Below the pieces are notes generated by a model. That model made no database searches. It was not told the DNA's origin and was given only the letters and a program-made list of their open reading frames with translations. The position numbers were made by a program, and so were the translations under genes. Below are positions 33,436 through 46,162 of a DNA stretch of 64,000 nt, piece after piece. How positions within the stretch are numbered: the stretch's first letter is position 1; each line of letters begins with the position of its first letter. This stretch comes from Nicotiana tabacum (lineage: Eukaryota; Streptophyta; Magnoliopsida; Solanales; Solanaceae), in assembly GCF_000715075.1 (NCBI RefSeq), contig NC_134095.1:10216722-10280721 (forward strand). Reading direction: 5' to 3'.

Positions 33436-34551
33436 TTCTCCACCTCTTAAACAAACATTCATCCTCGAACGAGTTTAGATTCATACCTAAAATGCCGAAT
33501 AAGCATGGATATCTGCTCCACATGTCCTCCTCGGAAACCCAGGTCGCCTCCTCGACTGGTTGGCCCCTCCACTGGACCTTCACCACAGAAATCCTCTTGG
33601 ATCTCAACTGGTGATCATGCCTGTCAATAATGCCAACTAGCTCCTCCTCATAACCCAAACTCTCATCTAGCTGAATAGTACTGAATTATAACACATGGGA
33701 CAAGTCGGCGTGATACTTTCGCAGCATAGATAAGTGAAAAACTGGATGAACTCCCGATAAGCTGGGAGTAAAGCAAGCTCGTAAGCAACCTCCCCAACTC
33801 GCCTCAACACCTCAAATGTGCCAATAAACCTTGGGCTCAACTTGCCCTTCTTCTCGAATCTCATAACACCCTTCATTGGCGAGACTTTCAAGAGAACCTT
33901 CTCGTCGACCAGGAATGATACATCACGCGCCTTCTGATCCGCGTAACTCTTCTGTCTGGACTAAGCTGTGCGGAGCCTTTCCTGAATCAACTTTAACTTT
34001 TCTAAGGCATCTTTCACCAAATTTGTACCATACAACTTAGCTTCACCGGGCTCAAACCACTCGATAGGAGAACAATATCGCCGGCCGTATAAGGCCTCAA
34101 ATGGAGCCATCTTGATGCTGGACTGATAACTGTTATTGTAAGCAAATTCGGCCAAAGGCAAGAACTGATCCCACTGTCCTCCAAAGTCAATCACACATGC
34201 TCTAAGCATATCCTCCAAGATCTGAATTGTCCGCTCTGACTGTTCGTCGGTCTGAGGACGGAATGTTGTGCTAAGATCCACACTGGTGCCCAACTCACTC
34301 TGAACAGCTCTCCAGAAATGAGAAGTGAACTAAGGGCCTCTATCTAATATGATGGAAACGGGCACAGTATGAAACCGAACTCTCTCCCGAATGTAGATCT
34401 GTGCCAGCCTCTCTGAAGAATAGGTAGTCACCACTAGAATAAAGTGGGCTGACTTGGTCAACCTGTCAACAATGACCCAAGTCGCATCAAACTTCCGCAA
34501 TGTCCATGGCAACCCGACCACGAAGTCCATAGTATGCGCTCCTACTTCCAC
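33436..34551 (-). pseudogene. GC integrase with chromodomain-like tail
   Basis: The integrase core starts at MDFVVGLP (34551), with the first D in that motif, ILDRGP for the second D, and QSERTIQILEDM for E. Two CAG-to-TAG type stops interrupt it (after DRGP near 34328 and after RTA near 33961), both in one frame. After [12 protein letters not shown], a frameshift near 33785 spoils the C-terminal SH3-like part. The tail (about 33470-33660) reads VKVQWRGQPVEEATWVSEEDMWSRYP, the chromodomain pattern, followed by FEDECLFKRWRM. The stop codon lies inside the first bases of the LTR, so the frame reads across the polypurine tract. The upstream join to the zinc-binding part has a 1-nt loss next to a TGG-to-TAG change. 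Confidence 0.85.
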
Positions 34552-35510
34552 TCAGGTATAGGCATCTGATGCAATAGTCCACCTGACCTCTGGTGCTCAT
34601 ACTTAACCTGCTGACAATTCAAACACCGAGCTACATACTCAACCACGTCCTTCTTCATACGCCGCCACCAATAATGCTGCTTTAGGTCGCGATACATCTT
34701 CGTAGCACCTGGATGAATGAAATACCGAGAACTGTGTGCCTACTCTAGGATATTCTCCCTCAATCCATTTAGGAACACATAGGCGACCCTGAGTCGCAGA
34801 ACACCATCCTTGCCAATAGAAACCTCCTTGGCACTACCCTGTAGCACCGTCTCTCTAAGAACTTCCAAATGCGGATCATCGAACTGCCGAGCCTTGATCT
34901 GCCCCAAAAGTGAAGACTAAGCAACAACACACGCAAGAACTCGGCTAGGCTCTGAGATGTCCAACCTCACAAGTCTGTTAGCCAAGGATTGAATGTCCAA
35001 AGCTAGTGGCCTCCCCTCCGCTAAAATGAATGCCAAGCTACGCATACTCTCTGTTTTCATAATTAAGACATTTGCGACCACATTTGCCTTGCCCGGATGA
35101 TAAAGAATGGTGATGTTATAATCCTTTAGTAACTCAAGCCATCTATGCTGCCTCAAATTAAGGTCCCTCTGCTTGAACAAATGCTGCATGTTGTGATGAT
35201 CAGTGTAAACCTTACAGGACACTCCATACAAATAATGCCTCCATATCTTAAGAGCATGAACAATCACTGCTAGCTCCAAGTCGTGCACAGGGTAGTTTTT
35301 CTCATGAATCTTTAGCTGACACGAAGCATATGCAATAACTCACCCATTTTTCATCAACACACATCCCAAGCCGACGCGTGAAGCACCACAATATACCGTA
35401 TACATCCCCGAGCCGGAAGGCAATGCAAGAACTAGTGTTGTAGTCAAAGTCGTCTTGAGCTTCTAAAAGCTCGTATCACAATCATCGGACCAACGGAAAG
35501 GAGCACCATT
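34552..35510 (-). pseudogene. GC RNase H and integrase zinc-binding region
   Basis: RNase H is seen as [61 protein letters not shown] (N where VVADAL has its catalytic D) and further in frame. The zinc-binding part follows at about 34600-34760 as SRYFIHPGATKMYRDLK and CLNCQQVKYEH, split by stops, including TAG near 34741 and 34917. The lost catalytic Asp and the stops make it inactive. Confidence 0.78.
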
Positions 35511-36265
35511 CTAGGTCAATATAGTTAGAGGTGATGCAATATATGAAAATCCCTGCACAAATCGACGGTAATAACCTGCTAACCCCAGGAAACTCCTGAT
35601 CTCGGTCACTGAAGTAGGACGCGTCCAACTCTGAATTGTCTTAATCTTCTTGGGATCCACCTTAGTACCCTCTCCCGACACAATATGCTCCAAGAATTCC
35701 ACTGACCTAGCCAAAACTCACACTTGGAGAACTTAGCGTATAGCTTCTGCTCTCGCAAGGTCTGAAGCACTACTCTCAAATGTTGCTCGTGCTCTCCCAG
35801 GCTACGTGAGTCTATTAAGATGTCGTCAATAAAGGCGATGATAAAGGAATCAATATAAGGTCTAAACACCCTGTTCATCAAGTCCATAAATGCTGCTGGG
35901 GCATTTGTCAAGCCAAAGGACATTACCAGAAACTCATAATGACCATATCTAGTACGAAAAGCAGTCTTCAGAACATCTGAGTCCCGAATCTTCAACTGAT
36001 GGTACCCTGATCTCAAGTCGATCTTAGAGAAAACCCTAGCACCCTATAACTGGTGAAACAAATCATCAATGTGCGGCAACAGGTACTTGTTCTTGATGGC
36101 AGCCTTGTTCAACTGGCGGTAATCAATGCACATCCGCATGGTCCCATCCTTCTTCTTTACAAACAATACTGGTGCACCCCAAGGTGACACACTTGGTCTA
36201 ACAAACCCATTTGCTAACAACTCCTCAAGCTGCTCCTTTAACTCTTTCAACTCTTTCGGAGCCAT
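35511..36265 (-). pseudogene. GC reverse transcriptase
   Basis: [47 protein letters not shown] is intact up to FHQL (36044), where a TAG follows in frame. [40 protein letters not shown] and [14 protein letters not shown] (active site FIDD) are then present. A 1-nt shift near 35710 leads to [20 protein letters not shown] and [17 protein letters not shown] in the next frame. The domain order and FIDD motif are typical of chromoviruses. Confidence 0.85.
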
Positions 36266-36850
36266 ACAGTACGGTGGAATAGATATAGTCTAGGTACCTG
36301 GAGCCAAATCAATGCAGAAATCAATATCATGATCCGGTGGCATGCCAGGAATGTCAGAAGGAAACACATTGGTGAACTCTCGGACTACTAGAACTGAATC
36401 AATCGTTGGACACTCTACGGTGGTGTCCCGAACATAGACTAGATAAGCCAAGTAGCCCTTCTCGACCATATGTCGAGCCTTCAGAAAATAGATGACCCGA
36501 CTAGATGTATTAACTAAGGAACCTTTCCACTCCAACCTTGGCAACTCTGGCATTGCTAATGCAACAGTCTTGGCATGGAAATCTAGGACGGCGTGATATG
36601 GGGATAACCAATCCATGCCCATGATGACCTTAAAGTCGGTCATATCAAGTAACAAGAGATCTGCTCTAGTCTCGAAACCACAGAATGTGACCACACAAGA
36701 CTGGTAGATCTAATCCACAACCACAGAATCGCCCACAGGAGTGGACACATGAACGGCAGTAACCAAGGGCTCATAAGGGATATCCAAGAAATGAGCAAAC
36801 AGGCATGACACATATGAATAGGTGGACCCTAGACAAATAGCACTGAAGCA
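36266..36850 (-). pseudogene. GC aspartic protease
   Basis: The sense frame includes VTFCGFETRADLLLLDMTDFKVIMGMDWLSPYHAVLDFHAKTV and AYLVYVRD, typical of the chromovirus protease C-terminal half, with GMDWL as the conserved G-x-DWL box. The active-site part (STYSYVSCLFAHF-like, 36780-36830) lies upstream of a TAG (36709). The fragment ends at TAG (36290-36292). Confidence 0.78.
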
Positions 36851-38438
36851 TCCCTACTGTAGATGGAAATAATACATGTGATAATGGCATCTGAGGCCAA
36901 TGCATCTGGTCTGGCCGGAATGGCATAGAATCTGGCTAGAACGCCAGCTGGCTGGCCTCCACCTGTTTGAGCAGTAGCTGGCTGACCTTTCCCTGTCTAG
37001 CCTCCACCTCTAGGACAACCCCTGTCGGCTTGTCCCACTCCTCTAGGCGGCTGGGCAATCGATGTTGTAATCATGGGTTGCTAACCCTGCTGTATTGCCT
37101 TGCCCCGAAGCCTGGAGTAGTATCTCCTCATATGACCAAGGTCTCCGCACTCAAAATAACCCCGTGGTGAGGCGACCTGATGCCCTGATGGTTGATCCTG
37201 ATGGCTGGCCCTGATGGCCTGTAGACCCACCAAAATAAGCCTGAATAGCCGGTGGATAGTATGAACTCTTCGGCATAGCACTGAAATAGGAACCAGAAGA
37301 ATCTTCGGGACCTGAATACCTACTGGAGGAACCCTAAATAGTTGGCGGGCGGTAGGAACTCTCTGGTATGGCGCTGAAATAGGGGCGCGCTGGAGCACCT
37401 CGAGGGGGTGGTGGTACTAAATATAGGGGCCTACTAGACTGACCCCTACCAAACTGAGCTCTGCCCCTAACCGGGGCACCTCTGAACTCTCAGGAAAATC
37501 TAGCTCTCTTGTCCTGCTGCATTTGCTCCCTACCTCTCAGACGGTAGCCCTCAATCCTCCTTGCAATCTCCACCACTAGCTGATAAGGAGTCCCCATCTC
37601 CACCTCTCGGGCCATGTTAGCCCTAATGCCAGAATGCAGCCCTGCAACGAACCTCCGCACCCTCTCTGCGTTAGTAGGAAGTATCATCAGTGCATGGAGG
37701 GATAACTCAGAAAACTTCGCCTCATAGTCGGTCACTGACATCTGACCCTGATCAAGCTGCTCAAAATGATACCGTAGCTTTTCCCTCTCAGAGGGTGGGA
37801 TATATCTGTCCAGGAATAACTGTGTGAACTGACCCCAAATGATGGGAGGAGAACTTGCTGGCCTGCCAAGAACATAAGACTACCACCATCTACGGGCCCT
37901 ACCCTTCAGCTGGAAAGTAGTGAAGTCAACCCCATGTGACTCCAATATCCTCATGTTGTGCAGTCTGTCTCTATACCTATCAATGAAATCCTGGGAATTC
38001 TCATGACGCTCACCCCCAAAGACAAGAGGGTGTAGCCTAGTCCATCTGTCCAATAACTTATGCAGATCACCATCCACAGCTGGTCTGGGCTCGGGCACCA
38101 CTGTAGCAACTGGCTAAGCCCCATCCACGGGTAGTGCACCCGGAGTTTGATACACTGCAATTGCATGACCAGGAGCCTGAGAAGTAGGGGTCTGTGCTCC
38201 CCCTCCCTCCTGGGATGTAGTTGGATCCGCTGAAAAAAAAACAGCCTGAGTCATGGTGTCCATGAACCGCAACATACGGCCCATGACCTCCTAGAAACCT
38301 GGTGTTGTCATGAAGTCCGCTGTGGTAGGCTCAGCTACGGTCACCTCTCCCTGCTCCTCAATGGTAGGATCTCCCGCAAGATCCGCTAGTGGTGCTACTA
38401 GAACAACTCTGGGATGCCCTCGTCCCCTACCTCGGGCC
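36851..38438 (-). pseudogene. GC gag
   Basis: From the 5' side: a GRGR-type N-terminus cut off at 38438, PDQLW..WMRIPR-type capsid frames, then the capsid (FGGERHENSQDFIDRYRDRLHNMRILESHGVDFTTFQLKGRARRWW and SVTDYEAKFSELSLHALMILPTNAERVRRFVAGLHSGIR). The zinc knuckle near 37120-37165 reads Y-x2-C-GDLGH-x4-Y: the first and last Cys of a normal CCHC are Tyr here. Stops occur near 37880, 38102 and 38294. The N-terminus is missing at the junction with GD. Confidence 0.8.
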
Positions 38439-40191
38439 TATCATGACCCGGCTTTTCCACCCTCGGGAGTCGTGATGGCGCCTACTAATACGAGCTAGGC
38501 AAGCCAATCAATTGCACAATATACATTTTTACCCATTTTATATTCATAAACAATTTCGAAATAATAACAGTTAAACAACAGAATTTAACATAAGTAGAAG
38601 AAAGAAACAATGAGCTATCTGAACATGAATATCCAATACAACTGTTTGGGTCTCGACTACCCAGAACTGGTGTCACAGTTTCACAGACGGTCTAAGAATA
38701 CCACAAATAAAGGGCCTGAAAGCAAGAAATAAATACAACACTATCTTTGGAAATACATGAAAGAAACAGGAATAGTATATAGAAGGAGACGCCAAGGCCT
38801 GCGGACGCCTGCAGGACTACCTCGGATCGTCTGATGATCAAGAATCTGCAATCTCACTGCGGTCCGAAGTCCACAACACTGGGGTTTGCACAAAAGAGTG
38901 CAGAGTGTAGTATCAGCACAACCGACCCCATGTGCTGGAGAGTGTCTAGCCAAACCTCGACGAAGTAGTGACGAGGCTAGGACCAGTTAAAAACTTAGGT
39001 TCTACCCAAAACACTCAATTTCCTCCATGAAAATAATTGATTTTGAGTTGAAATCATGTTAAAAGATGTTAATGAAAGAAGAAAACTAGTTAAAAATGAC
39101 TTACAATTGATTTGGAGAAGAAGAAGCCTTTGAAAAATCGCCCTGGTGTGTTTATGTTTTGAGAGGATATGAAAAATGGGTTTAAAATTGTCTAAGTATA
39201 AAGTTGCAAGTCGCAGGTATGGGAAATGCGAACAGGGGTTCGCAATTGCAAACCCCGACCTCTGCTAAGCTAGGAAATGCAAAATAGGGCTCGCATTTGC
39301 GAACTCTTCATAAATGCTGAACTTTGGAATTGCGACTACAGCATCGCATTTGCGATCACTGGCCAAATGGGAAACTTCGCATTTGTGAGGATAACCTCGC
39401 ATTTGCGAGAGGGAGCTGGCCTATTCTTTCGCAATTGCGACAAGCCACACGCATTTGCGACATCACATTTGTGAGCCAATGCAAAGCCTGCAGTCCTGTT
39501 GTGCACAGCTGAAAAACCTGCAATTATCTAAGTTCAAAATGCACCCCGTGGCCTATCCAAAACTCACCCGAGCCCTCGGGGCTCCAATCCAAATATATAC
39601 ACAACCTCAAAAATATCCTACGGACTTATTCGTGTAATAAAATCACCAAAATAACATCATGAACATCGAATTAAACCTCAAGATCAATGAAATTTCTCAA
39701 AACTTCTTTAAACATCAAATTTTGCATTTAAAGTCCGAATCACGTCAAACGGATTCGTTTCTTACCAAACTTCATAGAATTATCTTATATCATATATAAC
39801 ACTTGTACGGGGCGCTGGAACCAAAATATGGGCCTGATACCAACACGTTCTAATCAAAATTTATTTCCAAACCTTATGAACAATTTCAGAAAACAATTTT
39901 CTTCAAAAATTCATTTGTCGGGCTTGGGACCTCGGAATTCGATTCCGGGCATACGCCCAAGTCCCATATTTTCCTACAGACCCTTCGGGATCGTCCAATC
40001 AGGGGTCTGGGCCTGTTTACCTAAAACGTTGACTGAAGTCAAATTAATTTATTTTATAGTCAAAATTTATTATTTTTCACATATTTTCACATTTAGGCTT
40101 TCTGGCTATGCGCCCGAATGGCGCACGCAAATCGAGGTGATGCTAAAAGAGGTTTTTAAGGCCTCAAAATGTAGAATTTTATTTTAAAACA
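38439..40191 (-). mobile_element. GD 3' LTR, internally deleted
   Basis: The 1753-bp copy corresponds to the 5' LTR except for a missing block. CGAGGCTAGGACCAG (ends 38986) is followed directly by TTAAAAACTTAGGTTCTACCC, while the other LTR has about 1070 bp in between, including the 38-bp tandem array. The + strand left end reads TATCATGACC where the other LTR has TGTCATGACC. Confidence 0.88.
39218..39480. repeat. Palindrome array in the GD 3' LTR
   Basis: This is the same array as in the 5' LTR (47270-47535), more decayed: TCGCATTTGCGA, ATCGCATTTGCGAT, CTCGCATTTGCGAG and TCGCAATTGCGA remain. Comparison of the two copies shows which motifs decayed by C to T changes (for example TCGCATTTGTGA). 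Confidence 0.8.
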
Positions 40192-40212
40192 ACTGATGAC
40201 CCTTCTCCACTT

Positions 40213-41299
40213 CTAAAACAACCGTTCATCCTCGAACAGACAGAAGAAGGAAGTACCTAAGTTGGAGAAAAGATGGCGATAACGGCTCCGCATATCGGAC
40301 TCGGACTCCCAGGTCGATGCCTCAGGAGGCTTACTTCTCCACTGAACACGAACCGAAGGAAAACTCTTCGATCTCAACTGATGAACCTGCCGGTCTAGAA
40401 TAGCCACCGACTCCTCCTCATAAGGCAAGTCCTTGTCCAACTGGACAGTGCTGAAATCTACCACGTAGGATGGATCGTCATGATATTTCCGAAGCATGGA
40501 CACGTGAAACACTGGATGCACGGCTGATAAGCTCGGCGGCAATGCAAGTCTATAAGCCACCTCTCCCACTCGATCAAGAATCTCAAACGGGCCAATGAAC
40601 CTAGGGCTAAGCTTGCCCTTCTTCCCAAATCTCATCACGCCCTTCATAGGCGACACTCGAAGCAATACCCGTTCACCGACCATGAATGTCAAATCACGAA
40701 CCTTGCGGTTTGCATAACTCTTTTGCTTGGACTGAGTTGTACGAAGCCTATCCTGATTAATCCTAACCTTGTCCAAGGCCTCCTAAACCAAATCCGTACC
40801 CAACAACCGAGCCTCTCCAGCTCAAACCATCCAACCAGAGACCGACATCGCCTACCATATAAAGCCTCATAAGGAACCATTTGGATAATCGACTGGTAAC
40901 TGTTGTTGTAGGAAAACTCTGCTAAAGGCAAAAACTGATCCCACAAGCCTCCAAAGTTAATGACACAAGCTCGGAGCATATCCTCCAAAATTTGAATGGT
41001 CCGCTCAGACTGCCCGTCCGTCTAGGATGAAATGTTGTGCTCAACTCAACCTGCGTGCCCAACTCTCGCTGAACTGCTCTCCAGAAATGTGAGGTAAACT
41101 GCGTACCTCGGTCCAAAATGATAGACTCGAGCACACCATGAAGACGAATAATCTCCCGGATATAGATCTCAGCTAACCTCTCGAAAGAATAGGAGACTGC
41201 CACAAGAATGAAATGCGCTGACTTGGTCAGCCTATCAATAATAACCCACACTGCATCGAACTTCTTCCGAGTCTGTGGTAGTCCAACAACAAAATCCAT
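40213..41299 (-). pseudogene. GD integrase and chromodomain-like tail
   Basis: The core reads MDFVVGLPQTRKKFD and ILDRGTQFTSHFW. A 1-nt deletion before the QSERT segment (about 41020) shifts the frame, after which MEDMLRACVINFGGLW, SYNNSYQS and YEALYGRRC continue. A further frameshift near 40815 leads to the last segment, with [47 protein letters not shown] and [29 protein letters not shown]. The last is a chromodomain-type module that in chromoviruses directs insertion to chromatin. It ends FEDERLF before the stop. Confidence 0.87.
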
Positions 41300-42124
41300 A
41301 GTGATCCACTCCCTCTTCCACTCGGGAGGCTCAATCCTCTAAAATGAACCATTGGGCCTCTGATGCTCGTACTTAACCTTCTGACAATTCAAACACCGAG
41401 CCACATATGCAACGATATCCTTCTTCATTCTTCACCACCAATAATGTTGCCGCAAATCCTGATACATCTTAGCGGTGCCCGAATGAATAGAGTATCGGGA
41501 ACTATGGGCCTCCTCTAAAATCAACTCCCGAAGCCCATCCACATTAGGCACACAAACTTGACCCTGCAATCTCAAAACTCCATCATCACCTAAGGTCACC
41601 TGCTTGGCACCTCCATGCTGCACCGTTTCTCTGAGGACGCATAAATGGGGATCATTATACTGCCGATCTCGGATATGCTCTAATAAAGAAGAACAGGCGA
41701 CCGTGCAAGCTAACACACGACTGAGCTCAGAAACATCCAACCTCACGAACTGATTGGCCAAAGCCTGAATATCCAAAGCAAGCGGTCTCTCACCGACCAG
41801 AATATAAGCAAGACTGCCCATACTGGCTGACGTCCTACTCAAGGCATCGGCCACCACATTGGCCTTTCCCGGATGATATAAGATAGTGATATCATAATCT
41901 TTCAACAACTCCAACCACCTCATTTGCCTCAAATTCAACTCCTTTTGCTTGAAAAAATACTGAAGACTCTTGTGATCCGTGAACACCTCACATGTTACGC
42001 CATACAGATAATGCCTCCAAATCTTTAACGCGTGAACAATGGTTGCCAACTCCAAATCATGAACCAGATAGTTCTTCTCATGAACCTTTAACTGCCGCAA
42101 AGCATAGGCAATGACTTTGCCATA
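41300..42124 (-). pseudogene. GD RNase H and integrase zinc-binding region
   Basis: RNase H motifs [34 protein letters not shown] and [11 protein letters not shown] are intact, then the linker [27 protein letters not shown]. The zinc-binding region [21 protein letters not shown] stops at TGA (41432) before MKKDIVAYVARCLNCQ. The catalytic D of VTFTD and of VVADA are present, so this domain is better preserved than in GC. Confidence 0.85.
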
Positions 42125-43064
42125 CTACATCAACACTGCACCTAGTCCAATACGAGATGCATCACAATAAACTGTATAAGGCCCTGAACCTGTGGGCAAA
42201 ACCAACACCGGTGTCGTAGTCAGAGCTGTCTTGAGCTTCTGAAAGATCGCCTCACACTCATCCGACCATCTGAACTGGGCACCCTTCTGGGTCAACCTGG
42301 TCATCGGGGTTGCGATAGATGAAAACCCCTCCACGAACCGACGATAGTAGCCTGCCAATCCCAAGAAACTCTGAATCTCTGTAGCTGATGCTGGTCTAGG
42401 CCAATTCTTGACTGCCTTAATCTTCTTCGAATCTACCTGAATAATCTCTGCTGATACAACATGACCCAGGAATGCAACTAAACTCAACCAAAACTCACAC
42501 TTCGAGAACTTAGCATATAACTGACTATCCCTCAAGGCCTGAAGAACCACTCTAAGATGTTTCTCGTGCTCCTCCCGACTGCGGGAATATATCAAAATAT
42601 CATCAATGAAGACTATGAAGAACGAATCCAAGTAAGGCCTGAACACTCGGTTCATCAAATCCATAAAAGTTGTTGGGGCATTTGTCAACCCAAATGACAT
42701 CACCAAGAACTCATAATGCTCGTACCAAGTGCAAAAAGCAGTCTTAGGGATATCAGATGCCCTAATCCTTAACTGAAGGTAGCCAGATCTCAAGTCAATC
42801 TTCGAAAATACCTTAACACCCTGAAGCTGATCAAACAAATCATCAATCCACGGCAATGGATGCTTATTCTTGATCGTAACCTTGTTCAACTGCGTAATCA
42901 ATACACATCCTCATCGGTCCGTTCTTCTTCTTAACAAACAACACTGGCGCACCCCAAGGCGAAACACTCGGCCTAATGAAACCCTTTTCAAGCAAGTCTT
43001 GCAACTGCTCCTTCTACTCTTTCAACTCAGGCGGGGCTATACGATATGACGGGATAAAAATGGG
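42125..43064 (-). pseudogene. GD reverse transcriptase
   Basis: The first segment (about 42900-43030) reads [30 protein letters not shown], then a 2-nt deletion in the RQLN motif (about 42898) shifts the frame. The following 258 codons are open: [48 protein letters not shown] and [13 protein letters not shown] (FIDD active site). The thumb and start of RNase H follow ([34 protein letters not shown]). A TAG at 42125-42127 ends it. Confidence 0.87.
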
Positions 43065-43868
43065 CTAAGTGCTAGGAGCCAAATCAATGCAAAAGTCACT
43101 ATCCCTGTCGGGTGGCATACCCGGCAGGTCTGAAGGAAATACCTCAGGAAACTCATGAACAACGGGCATAGAATCAATAGAAGGAACCTCAGCACTAGAA
43201 TCACGAACATATGCCAAATAGGCCAAACATCCCTTCTCGACCATATGTCGAGCCTTCACATAACAGATAACACTACGGGTAGAATGACTAGGAGTCCTTC
43301 TCCACTTTAAACGAGGTAAACCCAGTAAGGCTAAGGTCACAGTCTTGGAATGACAGTCCAAGATAGCGTGGTAAGGTGATAACCGGTCCATTCCTAATAT
43401 GATATCAAAATCAACTATGTCCAAAAGAAGCAAATCTACACGAGTCTCAAGACCTCCAATAACCACTATACATGAACGATGGACTCGATCTACCATAATA
43501 GAATTACCCACCGGCGTAGACACATAAACAGGATCACTCAAAGAATCACTAGGTATGACCAGATATGGTGCAAAATAAGAGGACACATACGAGTACGTAG
43601 ACCCTGGGTCAAATAACACTGAAGCATCTCTATCATAAACCAGAACCGTGCCTATAATAACTGCATCAGAAGCCTCATCCTTGGGCCTGGCTAGAAGAGC
43701 ATAACATCGGGGTTGAGCCCCACCACCCTGAACTACATCTTTGGGATGGCCTGCTGCTAGCTGGCCTCCACCTCTAGTGGCCAGAGCTCCAGCTCTAATA
43801 CCTCTACCACCTCTACCCCTACCTCTAGCTGGCTGGGTAGGTTGTGGAACACCTGGTGCCTGAACCAT
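43065..43868 (-). pseudogene. GD aspartic protease (gag C-terminal join)
   Basis: This is an open 267-codon stretch: RGRGRGGRGIRAGALATRGGG tail of gag, then DAVIIGTVLVYDRDASVLFDPGSTYSYVSSYFAP, with the protease active site D-P-G in VLFDPGSTYSYVS. The G-MDRLSPYHAILDCHSKTVTL region follows. It ends in TAG (43065-43067) just before the RT, where the polyprotein should be continuous. Confidence 0.85.
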
Positions 43869-45218
43869 GGCACGGGAACCCTGATGTTAAGAGCTACTCG
43901 GTGCTCGAGGGCAATACCTAGCAATGTGCCTCGTGTTGCCACAAGTAAAACAAGCCCTCGGCTACTGGGGCTGACGACCCTGGAAACTTTGAAGCGGTGG
44001 TGCACTGATAGCAGTTGATGGTGCACTATAGGACTACTGATCAGAATACTACATCTGAGAACCACGACCACCTAAAGCACCGTGAGAAACCTGAAGTGCT
44101 GACTGAAAAGGCCTAGGAGGATGGCCTCTACCATATGAATCCCTACCTCCAGACGAGGTACCACTTAATAGGCCTGAATGACGGGGCCTCTTGTATGACC
44201 CATGACTACCTCCCTGCGACAGAACCATCTCCACTCTCCGGGCCACATTGGCTGCCTCCTGGAAAGATATCTCACTCCCAGTCTCCCTAGCCATCTGAAG
44301 ACGAATCGGCTGAATAAGTCCATCAATGAACCTCCTCACCCTCTCTCTCTCTCGGTGGGGAGTATGATAAAAACATGACGAGCCAAGTCGATGAATATGG
44401 TCTCATAATGGGTAACAGTCATGGAACCCTGCTAAAGACGCTCGAACTGCCTTCGATAGGCCTCTCTCTGAGTGATGAGGAGAAACTTCTCCAGAAATAG
44501 CTGCGTGAACTGCTCCTAAGTCAAAGCTGGTGACCCGACTGGTCTAGCCAAACAAAAATCCCTCCACCAAGTCTTGGCGAATCTAGACAAGCGAAAAGTG
44601 GAACAATTGACCCCATTGGTCTCAACTATCCCCATGTTCCTAAGAACCTCGTGATAGCTGTCTAGATAATCCTAGGGATCCTCAGTAGATGCACCGCTAA
44701 AAGTAGTAGTGAAGAGCTGGGTAAACCTATCCAGCCTCCACAAAGCATCGGCAGACATAGCTGCTCCATCATCGGTCTGATCTACCACACCCGGCTGAAC
44801 TGCTCCAACTGGCTGAACCACTGGAGTCTAAATCTGGGGAGCTACCTGCTCCGGAGTGCGAGTAGCAGGAGTCTGGGCTATTCCTCCAGCCTGAGAGATG
44901 GTTGATGTTATAGGAAGCAAACCTACCCGGGTGACACTCTCTGTAAGGCCCATTGAGGTGGACCAGAGCATCCTGAAGAACTAGGGTAGCAATAAACCCC
45001 TCTGGGACCTGAGCTGGGCCCACCGGAACTGCTGGGCCTGGAACCTCATCATCAAAATCAACCTGAGGCTTCGCTGCGGGTGATGTTGCTCTAGGCTGAG
45101 CTTTGCCCCTACCTCGGCCTCTAGCACAGCCTCGGCCTCGCCCTCTGCCCCTCATGGGAGCTGCTGCTAGGGGCTCGGGCTGCTAGTCAGTGGGTGAGGA
45201 AGCGCGTGTTCTCGCCAT
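43869..45218 (-). pseudogene. GD gag
   Basis: The likely initiator is ATG 45218 (MARTRASSPTD), with TAG at codon 12 (45183-45185). Then comes MRGRGRGRG at 45155. A frameshift near 44945 produces a nonsense tail. The capsid (MSADALWRLDRFTQLFTTTFSGAS, RRFIDGLIQPIRLQMARETGSEI) occupies other frames between stops. The zinc knuckle CFTCGNTRHIARYC (about 43906-43947) keeps all four ligands, unlike the GC copy. Confidence 0.83.
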
Positions 45219-45415
45219 CCGCGAAAGAACATAGTAGAAATTCAATTAGCTTTGAGAAACCAAATCGCATGACAGGAAAGAATAAATGTGAGATTTTTCC
45301 TAACTCTGTATCCTCCGGGGGATAAATACAGACGTCTCCGTACCGATCCCTCAGACTCTACTTAGCTTGTCTGTGAACTGTGAGACCCATGTAACCTAGA
45401 GCTCTGATACCAACT
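45219..45415 (-). other. GD leader with primer binding site
   Basis: The sense strand reads TGGTATCAGAGCTCTAGG (45395-45412 on +) 3 bp after the LTR. This is the classic complement of the 3' end of initiator methionine tRNA. No gene is seen in the rest of the leader. Confidence 0.85.
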
Positions 45416-46162
45416 TGTCATGACCCGGATTTCCCATCCTCGGGAGTCGTGATGGCGCCTACTAATACGAGCTAGGCAAGCCAATCAATTGCACAATTTA
45501 TCTTTTTACCCATCTTATATTCATTAACAATTTCAAAATAATAACAGTTAAATAGCAGAATTTAACATAAGCAGAAGAAAGAAACAATGAGCTATCTAAA
45601 CATGAATATCCAATACAACTGTTTGAGTCTCGACTACCCAGAACTGGTGTCACAGTTTCAAAGACGATCTGAGAATACTACAGATAAAGGGTCTAAAAGC
45701 AAGAAATAGATACAACACTGTCTCTAGAAATGCATGAAAGAAACATGAATAGTAGATAGAAGGAGACGCCAAGGCCTGTGGATGCCTGCAGGACTACCTC
45801 GGGTCGCCTGATGATCAAGAATCAGTAATCTCACTACGGTTTGAAGTCCACAACACTGGGGTCTGCACAAAAGAGTGCAGAGTGTAGTATCAACACAATC
45901 GACCCCATGTGTTGGTAAGTGTCTAGCCTAACCTCGCGAAGTAGTGACGAGGATAGAACCAGAATACCAAATTAACCTGTGCAGTTCAAATATATACAGC
46001 GGAAAAGAAATACAAAAATAAACAAATAAAGATAGGAGGGCGAGACATGCTTCGGGGAATAACAGGTAAAACAGAATATCAAGAGAATTATAAAGGAATC
46101 AAAATCAACCACTTATAAGAATAAGGAAAACAAAGACAGATTTCACTTTCTTTTCACATCTT

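Larger units (their letters stand above)
30792..38438 (-). mobile_element. GC: chromovirus-like Ty3/gypsy retrotransposon lacking its 5' LTR
   Basis: In sense (minus) order: gag from the right edge, protease, RT, RNase H, integrase with chromodomain-like tail, polypurine tract and 3' LTR. The chromodomain-like tail and the overall arrangement fit the Del/Tekay-type chromoviruses. The 5' LTR, PBS and first codons of gag are absent. The right edge joins directly to the LTR of element GD. Many in-frame stops are present. Confidence 0.85.
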
